This document shows positions 36,994 through 44,216 of a stretch of DNA of 64,000 bases, one piece after another. This DNA is from an uncultured Flavobacteriaceae bacterium. Its GTDB lineage: Bacteria; Bacteroidota; Bacteroidia; Flavobacteriales; Flavobacteriaceae. Location of the stretch: NCBI GenBank assembly GCA_947494565.1, contig CANLVG010000008.1, positions 248,001-312,000 of the forward strand, given 5' to 3'. Below the pieces are notes generated by a model. The model searched no databases. It saw only the letters and a list, made by a program, of their open reading frames with translations, and had not been told where the DNA came from. How positions within the stretch are numbered: position 1 is the stretch's first letter; each line of letters starts with the position of its first letter. The position numbers and the translations under genes were made by a program.

Positions 36994-37746
36994 ATGTTGA
37001 AAATTACGGACTTGCACGCGAGTGTAGAGGATAAAGAGATTTTAAGAGGAATTAACCTCGAAGTAAACGCCGGGGAAGTACATGCGATTATGGGCCCGAA
37101 CGGTTCGGGCAAGAGCACCTTGGCCTCTGTAATAGCAGGTAAGGAAGAATTCGAGGTCACCCAGGGCACAGTAGCACTTGATGGTGAGGATTTAGAAGAT
37201 GCTGCTCCCGAGGAACGGGCACACAAAGGTGTATTTCTTTCATTTCAGTACCCCGTGGAGATACCAGGTGTTTCCGTGACGAATTTCATGAAAACAGCCA
37301 TCAATGAATCTCGAAAGGCAAGAGGGTTGGAAGACATGCCTGCCAATAAAATGCTGAAATTGATCCGTGAGAAATCCGAATTGTTGGAAATCGACCGCAA
37401 ATTTTTATCCAGATCCTTGAACGAAGGATTTTCAGGAGGTGAAAAAAAGCGAAACGAGATTTTTCAAATGGCGATGTTGGAACCCAAGTTGGCTATTTTG
37501 GATGAAACAGATTCCGGTTTGGATATCGATGCGTTGCGTATTGTAGCCAATGGTGTGAACAAATTGAAGAGCAGTGACAATGCGGTCATCGTCATTACGC
37601 ATTATCAGCGGTTATTGGAATACATCGTGCCAGATTATGTACACGTTTTGCACAATGGAAAAATCGTTAAATCAGGAGGTAAAGAACTGGCCCTTGAACT
37701 AGAAGAGAAAGGCTATGATTGGATCAAGCAAGAAGCAACAGTTTAA
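36994..37746 (+). CDS. sufC: Fe-S cluster assembly ATPase SufC
   Basis: 250 residues. ABC-type ATPase with Walker A GPNGSGKSTL, the SufC-type signature FSGGEKKRNEI, Walker B LAILDETDSGLD and H-loop VITHYQR. It powers conformational change of the SufBC2D scaffold. It is separated from sufD by a 73-bp spacer containing a perfect 10-bp inverted repeat. Confidence 0.97.
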   Translation: MLKITDLHASVEDKEILRGINLEVNAGEVHAIMGPNGSGKSTLASVIAGKEEFEVTQGTVALDGEDLEDAAPEERAHKGVFLSFQYPVEIPGVSVTNFMKTAINESRKARGLEDMPANKMLKLIREKSELLEIDRKFLSRSLNEGFSGGEKKRNEIFQMAMLEPKLAILDETDSGLDIDALRIVANGVNKLKSSDNAVIVITHYQRLLEYIVPDYVHVLHNGKIVKSGGKELALELEEKGYDWIKQEATV

Positions 37747-37761
37747 AAGTATGAAGTTGAA

Positions 37762-37791
37762 AAGTAAATAGGTCGTAAGAACTATTTACTT
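37762..37791 (+). repeat. Perfect 10-bp inverted repeat in the sufC-sufD spacer
   Basis: AAGTAAATAG (37762-37771) and CTATTTACTT (37782-37791) flank a 10-nt loop. It is AT-rich and lacks a downstream T-run, so it is a regulator site or an mRNA hairpin (processing or stability) rather than a terminator. Confidence 0.6.
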
Positions 37792-37819
37792 AATATTCAT
37801 TACGAAATACCACTAAGAC

Positions 37820-39136
37820 ATGGACTTAAAAGAAAAATTGATTTCATCCTTTATGATGTTCGAAAACAATATCGACATCGAGCATCCCGTACATGATGTA
37901 CGTACGGAGGCGATGAAGAATTTTGAACAGAAAGGTTTTCCTTCACGTAAAGATGAGGCGTGGAAATATACTTCCTTGAACAAAATACAAAAAGTCGATT
38001 TCAGTATTTTTCCAAAAGAAGTCAATGCGATAGAGTACAAAGACGTCAAGAAGTATTTCATTAATGAAATAGATACCTATAAAATCGTTTTTGTAGATGG
38101 TATTTATAGTTCTTTCCTTTCCGAGACGACCCATGATGGCGTAGATATTTGCTTGATGAGTTCGGCTTTGACGAAAGACATGTACAAACCGATTATCGAT
38201 GTGTATTTCAATAAGGTCGCTTCAAAAGACGAGTCATTGACCTCTTTGAATACGGCATTCAGTAGAGAGGGCGCCTATATCTATATTCCCAAGAATAAGA
38301 TGCCTAAAAAGCCAGTGGAAATCATTCACTTTGCCACGGGTAATGAGTCTACCCTAATGTTGCAGCCGAGAAACCTGATCATTGTAGAGGAAAATGCGGA
38401 GTTACAGGTTATTGAAAGGCACCAAAGCTTGACTTCCAATGAGGTATTGACCAATTGCGTTACTGAGATTTTCGCAGCTAAGAATGCTATCATCGATTAT
38501 TACAAGGTTCAGAACGACACTGAAAACTCCTCGTTGATCGATAATACCTATATCGACCAAAAAGATAAAAGCGTGGTCAAAGTCCATACTTTTTCGTTTG
38601 GCGGGAAAATGACCCGTAACAACCTTAACTTCTATCAAAACGGAGAGTACATCGATTCCACCATGAAGGGCGTGACCATTTTAGGGGAAAAACAACATGT
38701 CGATCATCATACGCTCGTACATCATATCGAACCCAATTGTGAGAGTCATCAAGACTACAAGGGAATTTATGGAGAGCGTTCAACAGGTGTTTTTAATGGA
38801 AAGATCATTGTCGACAAAATTGCCCAGAAGACCAATGCATTTCAGCAGAACAACAATATCTTGATCAGTGATCAAGCGACTATCAATACAAAACCGCAGC
38901 TTGAGATTTTTGCCGATGATGTCAAGTGCTCACATGGTTGTACGATAGGTCAGTTAGATGAAGATGCCCTCTTCTATTTACAATCACGAGGAATTCCTAA
39001 AAAAGAGGCGCGAGCCCTTTTGATGTATGCTTTTGCCAACAATGTATTGGAAAGTGTGCGCATACCGGAACTCAAAACCCGGATCAATAAGCTTATCGCC
39101 AAAAAACTCGGAGTAAACTTAGGGTTTGACCTCTAA
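37820..39136 (+). CDS. sufD: Fe-S cluster assembly protein SufD
   Basis: 438 residues. The SufB/SufD beta-helix core is seen with DVKCSHGCTIGQLDEDALFY near the C-terminus, which contains the conserved His of SufD, and EARALLMYAFA. It pairs with SufB in the scaffold and assists iron acquisition. Its end overlaps the next reading frame by 11 nt. Confidence 0.96.
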   Translation: MDLKEKLISSFMMFENNIDIEHPVHDVRTEAMKNFEQKGFPSRKDEAWKYTSLNKIQKVDFSIFPKEVNAIEYKDVKKYFINEIDTYKIVFVDGIYSSFLSETTHDGVDICLMSSALTKDMYKPIIDVYFNKVASKDESLTSLNTAFSREGAYIYIPKNKMPKKPVEIIHFATGNESTLMLQPRNLIIVEENAELQVIERHQSLTSNEVLTNCVTEIFAAKNAIIDYYKVQNDTENSSLIDNTYIDQKDKSVVKVHTFSFGGKMTRNNLNFYQNGEYIDSTMKGVTILGEKQHVDHHTLVHHIEPNCESHQDYKGIYGERSTGVFNGKIIVDKIAQKTNAFQQNNNILISDQATINTKPQLEIFADDVKCSHGCTIGQLDEDALFYLQSRGIPKKEARALLMYAFANNVLESVRIPELKTRINKLIAKKLGVNLGFDL

Positions 39137-39809
39137 GACGTTACAGAAAAAAAAGAAGGGGCGGCGGATAGTATTGCTCTTTTCGAGCTGCCTGTTCTTT
39201 AGTGCAATAGTGATGGCTCAAGAGACCCGATTTGGACTACAGGCCGGACTCAATTATTCATCGATTGTAGGGGATTTGACCGAAGGAATAAAATTCCGTT
39301 TTTCCGGACATGGGGGTATCGTCATGGAATCGGAGTTCAGTCGTAAATTTACCTTGCAAGCGGCAGTGCTGTATTCTTCACAGGGCTTTCAGTTTAGTTC
39401 CGATTTGCAAGTCCTGCAAAGCGGTCCCTCAGACCCCTTTGACGAAAATGACTTTAGAACCAATGTGCAGTTAAACTATCTTACTGTTCCGGTGCTGGGA
39501 AAGTTCGCCTTGAACGACCGCCTCGATGTAGCATTTGGTCCACAGTTCGGTTTTTTGTTGAACCAGGTGTCCAAAATTAAGAACCTAGATCAACGCGATG
39601 ATACCATACCCGAAAACCGTCTGGTAACAAACGGTAATTTTCAATTGGATTATGGTCTGGTTGCAGGCTTAGGCGTGAACATTACTGATGCCATTAGTGT
39701 AGAGCCGCGGTTTTATGTCGGTCTTCGAAATCGCTTGAACGGTCTGACCGGTAACCTACAGAATTACAATGTGGCCCTACAGGTATCAGCGAGGTATCTC
39801 TTTTTATGA
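39126..39809 (+). CDS. Outer-membrane beta-barrel protein (porin-family type)
   Basis: Up to 227 residues. The frame is open from a TTG at 39126 inside the sufD end; no ATG precedes the signal peptide (IVLLFSSCLFFSAIVMAQ), so the start is a non-ATG codon, with TTG at 39126 the most likely. The mature part has the alternating pattern of small eight-stranded barrels (FGLQAGLNYSS, FSGHGGIVMESE, LQAAVLYSSQGF, SVEPRFYVGLRN, NVALQVSARYLFL) and ends in an aromatic residue, as usual for BamA-inserted barrels. Function unknown. It sits between sufD and sufS and is probably co-transcribed with sufD. Confidence 0.82.
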   Translation: MTSKTLQKKKKGRRIVLLFSSCLFFSAIVMAQETRFGLQAGLNYSSIVGDLTEGIKFRFSGHGGIVMESEFSRKFTLQAAVLYSSQGFQFSSDLQVLQSGPSDPFDENDFRTNVQLNYLTVPVLGKFALNDRLDVAFGPQFGFLLNQVSKIKNLDQRDDTIPENRLVTNGNFQLDYGLVAGLGVNITDAISVEPRFYVGLRNRLNGLTGNLQNYNVALQVSARYLFL

Positions 39810-39880
39810 ACTCCTTGTAAAACATAACGTGTTAGATCGATTATAGCTTTGATTTAAAGCTGATTTTAAAGCATAGTCGG

Positions 39881-39888
39881 TATCTTTG
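39881..39888 (+). promoter_or_regulatory. -7 promoter box before sufS
   Basis: TATCTTTG matches TAnnTTTG exactly, 18 bp upstream of the sufS ATG in the 97-bp gap after the barrel gene. No matching -33 box at usual spacing. Confidence 0.45.
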
Positions 39889-39906
39889 TTGCTTAATTGA
39901 TTCGCT

Positions 39907-41121
39907 ATGATCGATGTACAGAAAATACGTGAAGATTTCCCCATACTGACACGAGAAGTCAATGGAAAACCCCTGGTATATCTTGACAATGCCGCGACCT
40001 CACAAACACCGCAACAGGTCATTGACGTTATTGTGGACTATTATCAGCACTACAATGCGAACATTCACAGAGGCGTGCATGCGTTATCGCAAGAAGCAAC
40101 GGATAAGTACGAACAGGCAAGAGTTACCATTCAAAAACACTTTAATGCAGCGAAGGCCCACGAAATCATATTTACATCGGGTACTACACATAGCATCAAT
40201 ATGGTCGCCAATGGGTTTTCATCCCTGTTGGATAGAGGAGATGAGGTTTTGGTCTCGGCCATGGAACACCACTCCAATATCGTTCCCTGGCAGATGTTGT
40301 GCGAGCGAACCGGGGCAAGCTTAAAAGTAATTCCCATGAATCAAAAAGGCGAACTAGTGATGGACGCCTATGAAGAACTGCTCAACGAGCATACGAAACT
40401 GGTTTTCTGCAACCATATTTCCAATGCCTTGGGTACGATCAATCCCATAGAAGCGATTATCGAAAAAGCACATCAGGTCGGCGCTGCTGTACTCATTGAC
40501 GGGGCGCAGGCAGCACCACATCTAGTTGCCGATGTACAGGCTCTTGATGTCGATTTTTATACCATATCGGCACATAAGGTGTGTGGTCCTACGGGTCAAG
40601 GGATGCTCTATGGCAAGGAGGAGTGGCTCAATAAACTACCGCCCTATCAAGGGGGAGGCGAAATGATTGCGGAGGTGACCTTTGAAAAAACCACCTATGC
40701 CGATCTGCCACACAAATTTGAGGCCGGCACACCCAATATTTGTGGGGGTATTGCTTTTGGAGCAGCGATTGATTACATGAATTCCATCGGTTTTGAGGCC
40801 ATTGCCACCTATGAACAAGAATTGTTAGACTACGCGACAGAACAACTGTTGGCTATCGAAGGATTGAAGATTTACGGTACGGCGAAACATAAGACCTCGG
40901 TATTATCGTTCAATATTGAAGGCATACATCCCTATGATATCGGTTCTATATTGGATAAGCTGGGTATTGCCGTGAGAACAGGCCACCATTGCGCGCAACC
41001 CATCATGGATTTCTATCAAATTCCCGGTACCGTTCGCGCCAGCTTTTGTTTCTATAATACCAAGGAAGAAGTCGATGTATTGGTCGCGGGTGTTATACGT
41101 GCAAAGAATATGCTACGTTGA
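39907..41121 (+). CDS. sufS: SufS-type cysteine desulfurase
   Basis: 404 residues, group II NifS-like enzyme. PLP-binding Lys in SAHKVCGPTG (about residue 225) and catalytic Cys in RTGHHCAQP (about 362); also YLDNAATSQTP near the N-terminus and MEHHSN. It takes sulfur from cysteine and gives persulfide to SufE. The gene has its own -7 box, so it may be expressed apart from sufBCD. Confidence 0.97.
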   Translation: MIDVQKIREDFPILTREVNGKPLVYLDNAATSQTPQQVIDVIVDYYQHYNANIHRGVHALSQEATDKYEQARVTIQKHFNAAKAHEIIFTSGTTHSINMVANGFSSLLDRGDEVLVSAMEHHSNIVPWQMLCERTGASLKVIPMNQKGELVMDAYEELLNEHTKLVFCNHISNALGTINPIEAIIEKAHQVGAAVLIDGAQAAPHLVADVQALDVDFYTISAHKVCGPTGQGMLYGKEEWLNKLPPYQGGGEMIAEVTFEKTTYADLPHKFEAGTPNICGGIAFGAAIDYMNSIGFEAIATYEQELLDYATEQLLAIEGLKIYGTAKHKTSVLSFNIEGIHPYDIGSILDKLGIAVRTGHHCAQPIMDFYQIPGTVRASFCFYNTKEEVDVLVAGVIRAKNMLR

Positions 41122-41148
41122 CCAAGGTGTTATCCTTCTCTTAAACAA

Positions 41149-41179
41149 TTGAAAACCACCGTAACTTGTCGTATTTTTG
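41149..41179 (+). promoter_or_regulatory. Bacteroidetes-type promoter before sufE
   Basis: TTG (41149-41151), 20-nt spacer, TATTTTTG (41172-41179): both boxes and spacing fit the Bacteroidetes consensus. It lies 52 bp upstream of the sufE ATG. Confidence 0.65.
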
Positions 41180-41231
41180 TTCGGTCTTTATCTTCGCAGA
41201 AGTGAGACCAAATAAATAGGACGTACAGCAT

Positions 41232-41654
41232 ATGCAGATACAAAACATACAGGAAGAAATTGTTGATGAGTTTTCAATGTTCGACGATTGGATGCAACGG
41301 TATGAATATATGATTGAATTGGGGAAATCACTTCCCCTGATCGATGCGCAATACAAAACGGACGACAACATCATCAAAGGCTGTCAGAGCAAGGTATGGG
41401 TCCATGCTGAGCTAGAGACGGACAAACTCGTTTTTACCGCTGATAGTGATGCCATTATTACCAAAGGAATCATTGCGATATTGATACGCGTGTTCAGTAA
41501 TCAGAAGCCTGCAGACATTATTGAAGCGAATACTGATTTTATAGATGAAATCGGATTAAAAGAACATTTGTCCCCAACCCGGGCCAATGGTCTGGTCAGT
41601 ATGATCAAACAACTGAAGTTGTATGCTGTGGCCTATCAAACACAGTTAAATTAA
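41232..41654 (+). CDS. sufE: SufE sulfur-acceptor protein
   Basis: 140 residues. The acceptor cysteine is in IKGCQSKVWV (about residue 55), and the C-terminal SPTRANGLVSMIKQLK is typical. SufE receives persulfide sulfur from SufS and passes it to SufB. It is followed 8 nt later by sufT. Confidence 0.96.
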   Translation: MQIQNIQEEIVDEFSMFDDWMQRYEYMIELGKSLPLIDAQYKTDDNIIKGCQSKVWVHAELETDKLVFTADSDAIITKGIIAILIRVFSNQKPADIIEANTDFIDEIGLKEHLSPTRANGLVSMIKQLKLYAVAYQTQLN

Positions 41655-41661
41655 GAACGAT

Positions 41662-41991
41662 ATGAGTGAAGAAACTACAATAGATACCCAAGAACTCGGT
41701 GAAAAGATAGTAAACGTTCTAAAGACGATTTATGACCCCGAAATACCGGTTGACATTTATGAGCTGGGTTTAATATATGATGTATTGGTCAATGAAGCCA
41801 ACGACGTTAAGATATTAATGACCCTAACCTCTCCGAATTGTCCGGTGGCTGAAACCCTTCCGGTAGAAGTAGAAGAAAAAGTAAAGTCCTTAGATCTGGT
41901 CAAAGATGCCGAGGTCGAAATTACGTTCGACCCTCCTTGGACCCAAGATTTGATGAGCGAAGAGGCTAAATTGGAACTGGGTCTACTCTAG
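41662..41991 (+). CDS. sufT: SufT / MIP18-family (DUF59) Fe-S maturation factor
   Basis: 109 residues. MIP18 signature: IYDPEIPVDIYELGLIYDV, LTSPNCPVAETLP with the conserved Cys, and FDPPWTQDLMSEEAK. Proteins of this family help Fe-S protein maturation. It follows sufE by 8 nt. Confidence 0.93.
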   Translation: MSEETTIDTQELGEKIVNVLKTIYDPEIPVDIYELGLIYDVLVNEANDVKILMTLTSPNCPVAETLPVEVEEKVKSLDLVKDAEVEITFDPPWTQDLMSEEAKLELGLL

Positions 41992-42100
41992 TCTAGTCTT
42001 ACCGCGTCAATCACCTGATACCCCACTGACGGCGATAGTTCCCAGAGGGGAAATTGACTATGACTGATTAGAAAAATGGGAAACACATAGCTGCGAAAAC

Positions 42101-42604
42101 ATGTCCGAAATCATAAACAGAGTTGCCAAAAGCCCCTTGATCACCTTTAACCTTGAGGACTACTATCCCGAGGGAAAGAGAGTTGTAATCGACATCAAGG
42201 ATTGGCTCTATGAGGGATTGATTTTACGAGAGAAAGAATTCAGAAATCACGTCGCGGAACATGATTGGGCGCAATACCAAGATGCCTATGTTGCGTTGAG
42301 CTGTACGTCAGACGCTATTATTCCCGGCTGGGCCTATATGCTGTTGAGTTCAAGATTGCAGCCCTTTGCCAAAAAGACGCTTGTGGGCGATTTGGAACAA
42401 TTGGAGACGATGCTCTTTCAAACCGTTATCGAAAACATCGATATGACTCCATTTACTGACAAACCCGTCATCATTAAAGGGTGTAGTAATAAACCCATTC
42501 CTGCCAATGCTTATATATGGATAACCGCTAAAGTTCAGACGGTTGCCAAAAGCATTATGTACGGAGAGGCATGCTCTTCAGTGCCGCTGTACAAAAGAAA
42601 ATGA
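42101..42604 (+). CDS. DUF2480 family protein
   Basis: 167 residues, cytoplasmic, no signal peptide. It has the DUF2480 start (MSEIINRVAKSPLITFNLED), then IDIKDWLYEGLILREKEFR and the Cys motif VIIKGCSNKPIP. It regularly sits at the end of flavobacterial suf clusters, which suggests a role in Fe-S handling, but no function has been shown to my knowledge. It lies 109 bp after sufT. Confidence 0.88.
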   Translation: MSEIINRVAKSPLITFNLEDYYPEGKRVVIDIKDWLYEGLILREKEFRNHVAEHDWAQYQDAYVALSCTSDAIIPGWAYMLLSSRLQPFAKKTLVGDLEQLETMLFQTVIENIDMTPFTDKPVIIKGCSNKPIPANAYIWITAKVQTVAKSIMYGEACSSVPLYKRK

Positions 42605-42637
42605 CCCATTTTTTCTAAAGGGTATATGCACAATTTG

Positions 42638-42645
42638 TATTTTTG
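42638..42645 (+). promoter_or_regulatory. -7 promoter box before the DUF3078 gene
   Basis: TATTTTTG matches TAnnTTTG exactly, 35 bp upstream of the ATG at 42681. No TTG at the usual -33 distance. Confidence 0.45.
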
Positions 42646-42680
42646 TGCCACTTACAAAAACAAACACTAAACACATTATC

Positions 42681-43610
42681 ATGAAAAAAATCGTACTTAC
42701 GATTGCGGCGACCCTCGCATTCGTTACCACTTATGGTCAGACCATCGATGAATTAAAAGGAGCACAAGCTGCTAAAAAAGACTCTATCGCCGTAATACAG
42801 GCAAGAGTAGATGCCCTACAGGGCCAAATAGATGCATTCCCGGGTTGGAAGAAAGGTATTTTCGGCACGTTAGGTGCAAATCTATCCGGTTCCAAAAATT
42901 GGTACCAACAAGGTACTCCGAACAACTCCGCCGGAAATATAGGGATAACACTCAATGGATTTGCCAACTTGGATAAGGACAAATTTTTCTGGAGGAATTC
43001 TGGAAATATCAATGCACAATGGGTGAAAATCGATAACAAGGATATCGACACCGATGACGACAGCTTCAATAGTACTACCGACGTATTTAATATCACTTCG
43101 CTTTATGGATACAAGCTAAGTGATAAGTTCGCCATTTCTGGCCTTGGGGAATACCGGACATCGATCATTAATAATTTTAATGACCCAGGTTATCTAGATT
43201 TAGGTATCGGAGCCACTTGGACGCCGATTACCGATATGGTCGTTGTAATTCACCCGTTGAACTACAACTTCGTTTTTGCAAAAGATGATGTGGCCTATGA
43301 ATCGTCAACAGGTGCAAAAATCTTGGTCGATTATACCAGAAAGATTGGAGCAATCAACTTCAAGACGAACTTTTCTACCTTTCAGAGTTATAAAAGTGGA
43401 GACTTGAGCAATTGGACATGGATTAACTCATTTGGCTATACCTTCTGGAAAGGAATCGGATTAGGTTTCGAATTTGGACTGAGAGGAAATAGGCAAGAGG
43501 CCTTTGCCAATGCCCTAGCGCAACCTGGCGTTGATCCAGCGCTTACAATAGGAGAAGTCGACAGCCCAACACAGAGTTATTGGCTTTTTGGATTGAACTA
43601 TTCGCTTTAA
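42681..43610 (+). CDS. DUF3078 predicted outer-membrane beta-barrel protein
   Basis: 309 residues from the ATG at 42681, which opens a clean signal peptide (MKKIVLTIAATLAFVTTYGQ); longer frames upstream are not signal-like. A short charged helix (ELKGAQAAKKDSIAVIQARV) follows, then a beta-rich domain of alternating strands with FSTFQSYKSGDLSNWTW, ending SYWLFGLNYSL with an aromatic-rich last strand. Probably an outer-membrane barrel of unknown function. Last gene of the suf region; it has its own -7 box and is followed by a hairpin terminator. Confidence 0.87.
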   Translation: MKKIVLTIAATLAFVTTYGQTIDELKGAQAAKKDSIAVIQARVDALQGQIDAFPGWKKGIFGTLGANLSGSKNWYQQGTPNNSAGNIGITLNGFANLDKDKFFWRNSGNINAQWVKIDNKDIDTDDDSFNSTTDVFNITSLYGYKLSDKFAISGLGEYRTSIINNFNDPGYLDLGIGATWTPITDMVVVIHPLNYNFVFAKDDVAYESSTGAKILVDYTRKIGAINFKTNFSTFQSYKSGDLSNWTWINSFGYTFWKGIGLGFEFGLRGNRQEAFANALAQPGVDPALTIGEVDSPTQSYWLFGLNYSL

Positions 43611-43641
43611 TCGAACAAGCTTAGAAATGGAATACTATGAG

Positions 43642-43665
43642 AACGTCCCGCGATTGCGGGACGTT
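43642..43665. terminator. Hairpin terminator after DUF3078 gene
   Basis: Perfect stem AACGTCCCGC / GCGGGACGTT with loop GATT. The plus strand continues TTTGTCTT, a moderate T-run. On the minus strand no T-run follows, so termination of a leftward RNA here would be weak. Confidence 0.8.
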
Positions 43666-43800
43666 TGTCTTAAGTAGGATTCGTAAATTTGGTTGTTAGT
43701 CAAAATTCGAACTCTTGATTCAAGTTCGAGTAAAAATCCAAATACTAGATTTTCGGTTAAGACTACGGTTTCTTTGGGACAAACACTAAATCTCAAATAC
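43642..43800 (-). ncRNA. Candidate small RNA, copy 1 of a three-copy family
   Basis: Read on the minus strand, this stretch aligns with 43927-44096 and 50407-50579. Shared blocks in order: a GTGTA-TT start, a 6-bp helix TTGAGA/TCTTAA closing a loop with TGTCCCAAA, CTTAACCGAAAA, AACTTGA and CCTACTT just before the hairpin. The helix shows compensatory change against the other copies (TTAAGT/ACTTAA). A local hairpin CGAACT/AGTTCG is special to this copy. The terminator has no T-run on this strand, so this copy may be degenerate. No open reading frame of note. The RNA itself is inferred. Confidence 0.4.
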
Positions 43801-43805
43801 ACTAA

Positions 43806-43871
43806 CGAATGTAACGGAGTCGATGAAGACGGCTAAACTTTTGTTGTGAAGCTGGTAAAAACTGTTGTGAA
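43806..43871 (-). promoter_or_regulatory. Promoter and twin operator of small RNA copy 1
   Basis: Minus-strand reading: two copies of TTCACAACA (43863-43871 and 43842-43850) with a 12-bp spacer, 4 bp later TTTAG (43833-43837), 19 nt later TACATTCG (43806-43813), two-mismatch or better to TAnnTTTG. Spacing is identical in the other two copies. Confidence 0.45.
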
Positions 43872-43926
43872 ACGCGTTAAAAGGTGTGGTCTCTTCGACG
43901 AAATGCATTCGTTGTACCAGTGAAAT

Positions 43927-43959
43927 AAAAAATCCCCGTCACGTTGACGGGGATTTTTT
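43927..43959. terminator. Strong bidirectional intrinsic terminator between the tandem copies
   Basis: Fifteen-bp stem AAAAAATCCCCGTCA / TGACGGGGATTTTTT with loop CGT. No coding gene ends here on the plus strand, but a leftward RNA from copy 2 would end with a six-T run. This is the best evidence that the element is transcribed on the minus strand. Confidence 0.88.
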
Positions 43960-44096
43960 TAAGTTAAGTAGGTATCGTAAGATTTAGGTTCCGATGTTAC
44001 TCGGTATTTCTTAGGTCAAGTTTCTTTTTTGGGGAAAAGAAAACTTTTTTCGGTTAAGTTCAAGAGTCGATTTGGGGTCAATACTTTCACTTAATT
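43927..44096 (-). ncRNA. Candidate small RNA, copy 2 of a three-copy family
   Basis: About 170 nt on the minus strand from a predicted start near 44097 to the terminator. Blocks shared with copies 1 and 3: AGTGTA, helix TTAAGT/ACTTAA around TTGACCCCAAATC, CTTAACCGAAAAAAGTTTT, CCCC, AACTTGA and CCTACTT. It is closest to copy 3. Unlike copies 1 and 3, no protein gene shares its terminator, which supports a free-standing RNA gene. No protein-coding potential noticed. Type and function unknown; Rfam models of flavobacterial RNAs (6S-Flavo, Flavo-1) would be the first comparison. Confidence 0.55.
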
Positions 44097-44102
44097 ACAC
44101 TG

Positions 44103-44168
44103 TAAATATAGGTTCGATTTGAAAGGTCTCTAAATTATTGTTGTGAACTGGTTGGATATTGTGGTGTG
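44103..44168 (-). promoter_or_regulatory. Promoter and twin operator of small RNA copy 2
   Basis: Minus strand: TTCACAACA (44139-44147) preceded 21 nt upstream by a decayed second copy (six of nine matches, 44160-44168), then a 4-bp gap, TTTAG (44130-44134), 19 nt, TATATTTA (44103-44110; one mismatch to TAnnTTTG). Confidence 0.5.
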
Positions 44169-44216
44169 TCCGACGAACGACAATCTCGATTCGATGAACA
44201 GCATAACCATTTATGC

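Noticed and set aside
43642-44168. Element copies as an insertion sequence or transposon end
   Set aside because: No terminal inverted repeats, transposase or target duplications; copies are strongly diverged yet keep exact spacing.
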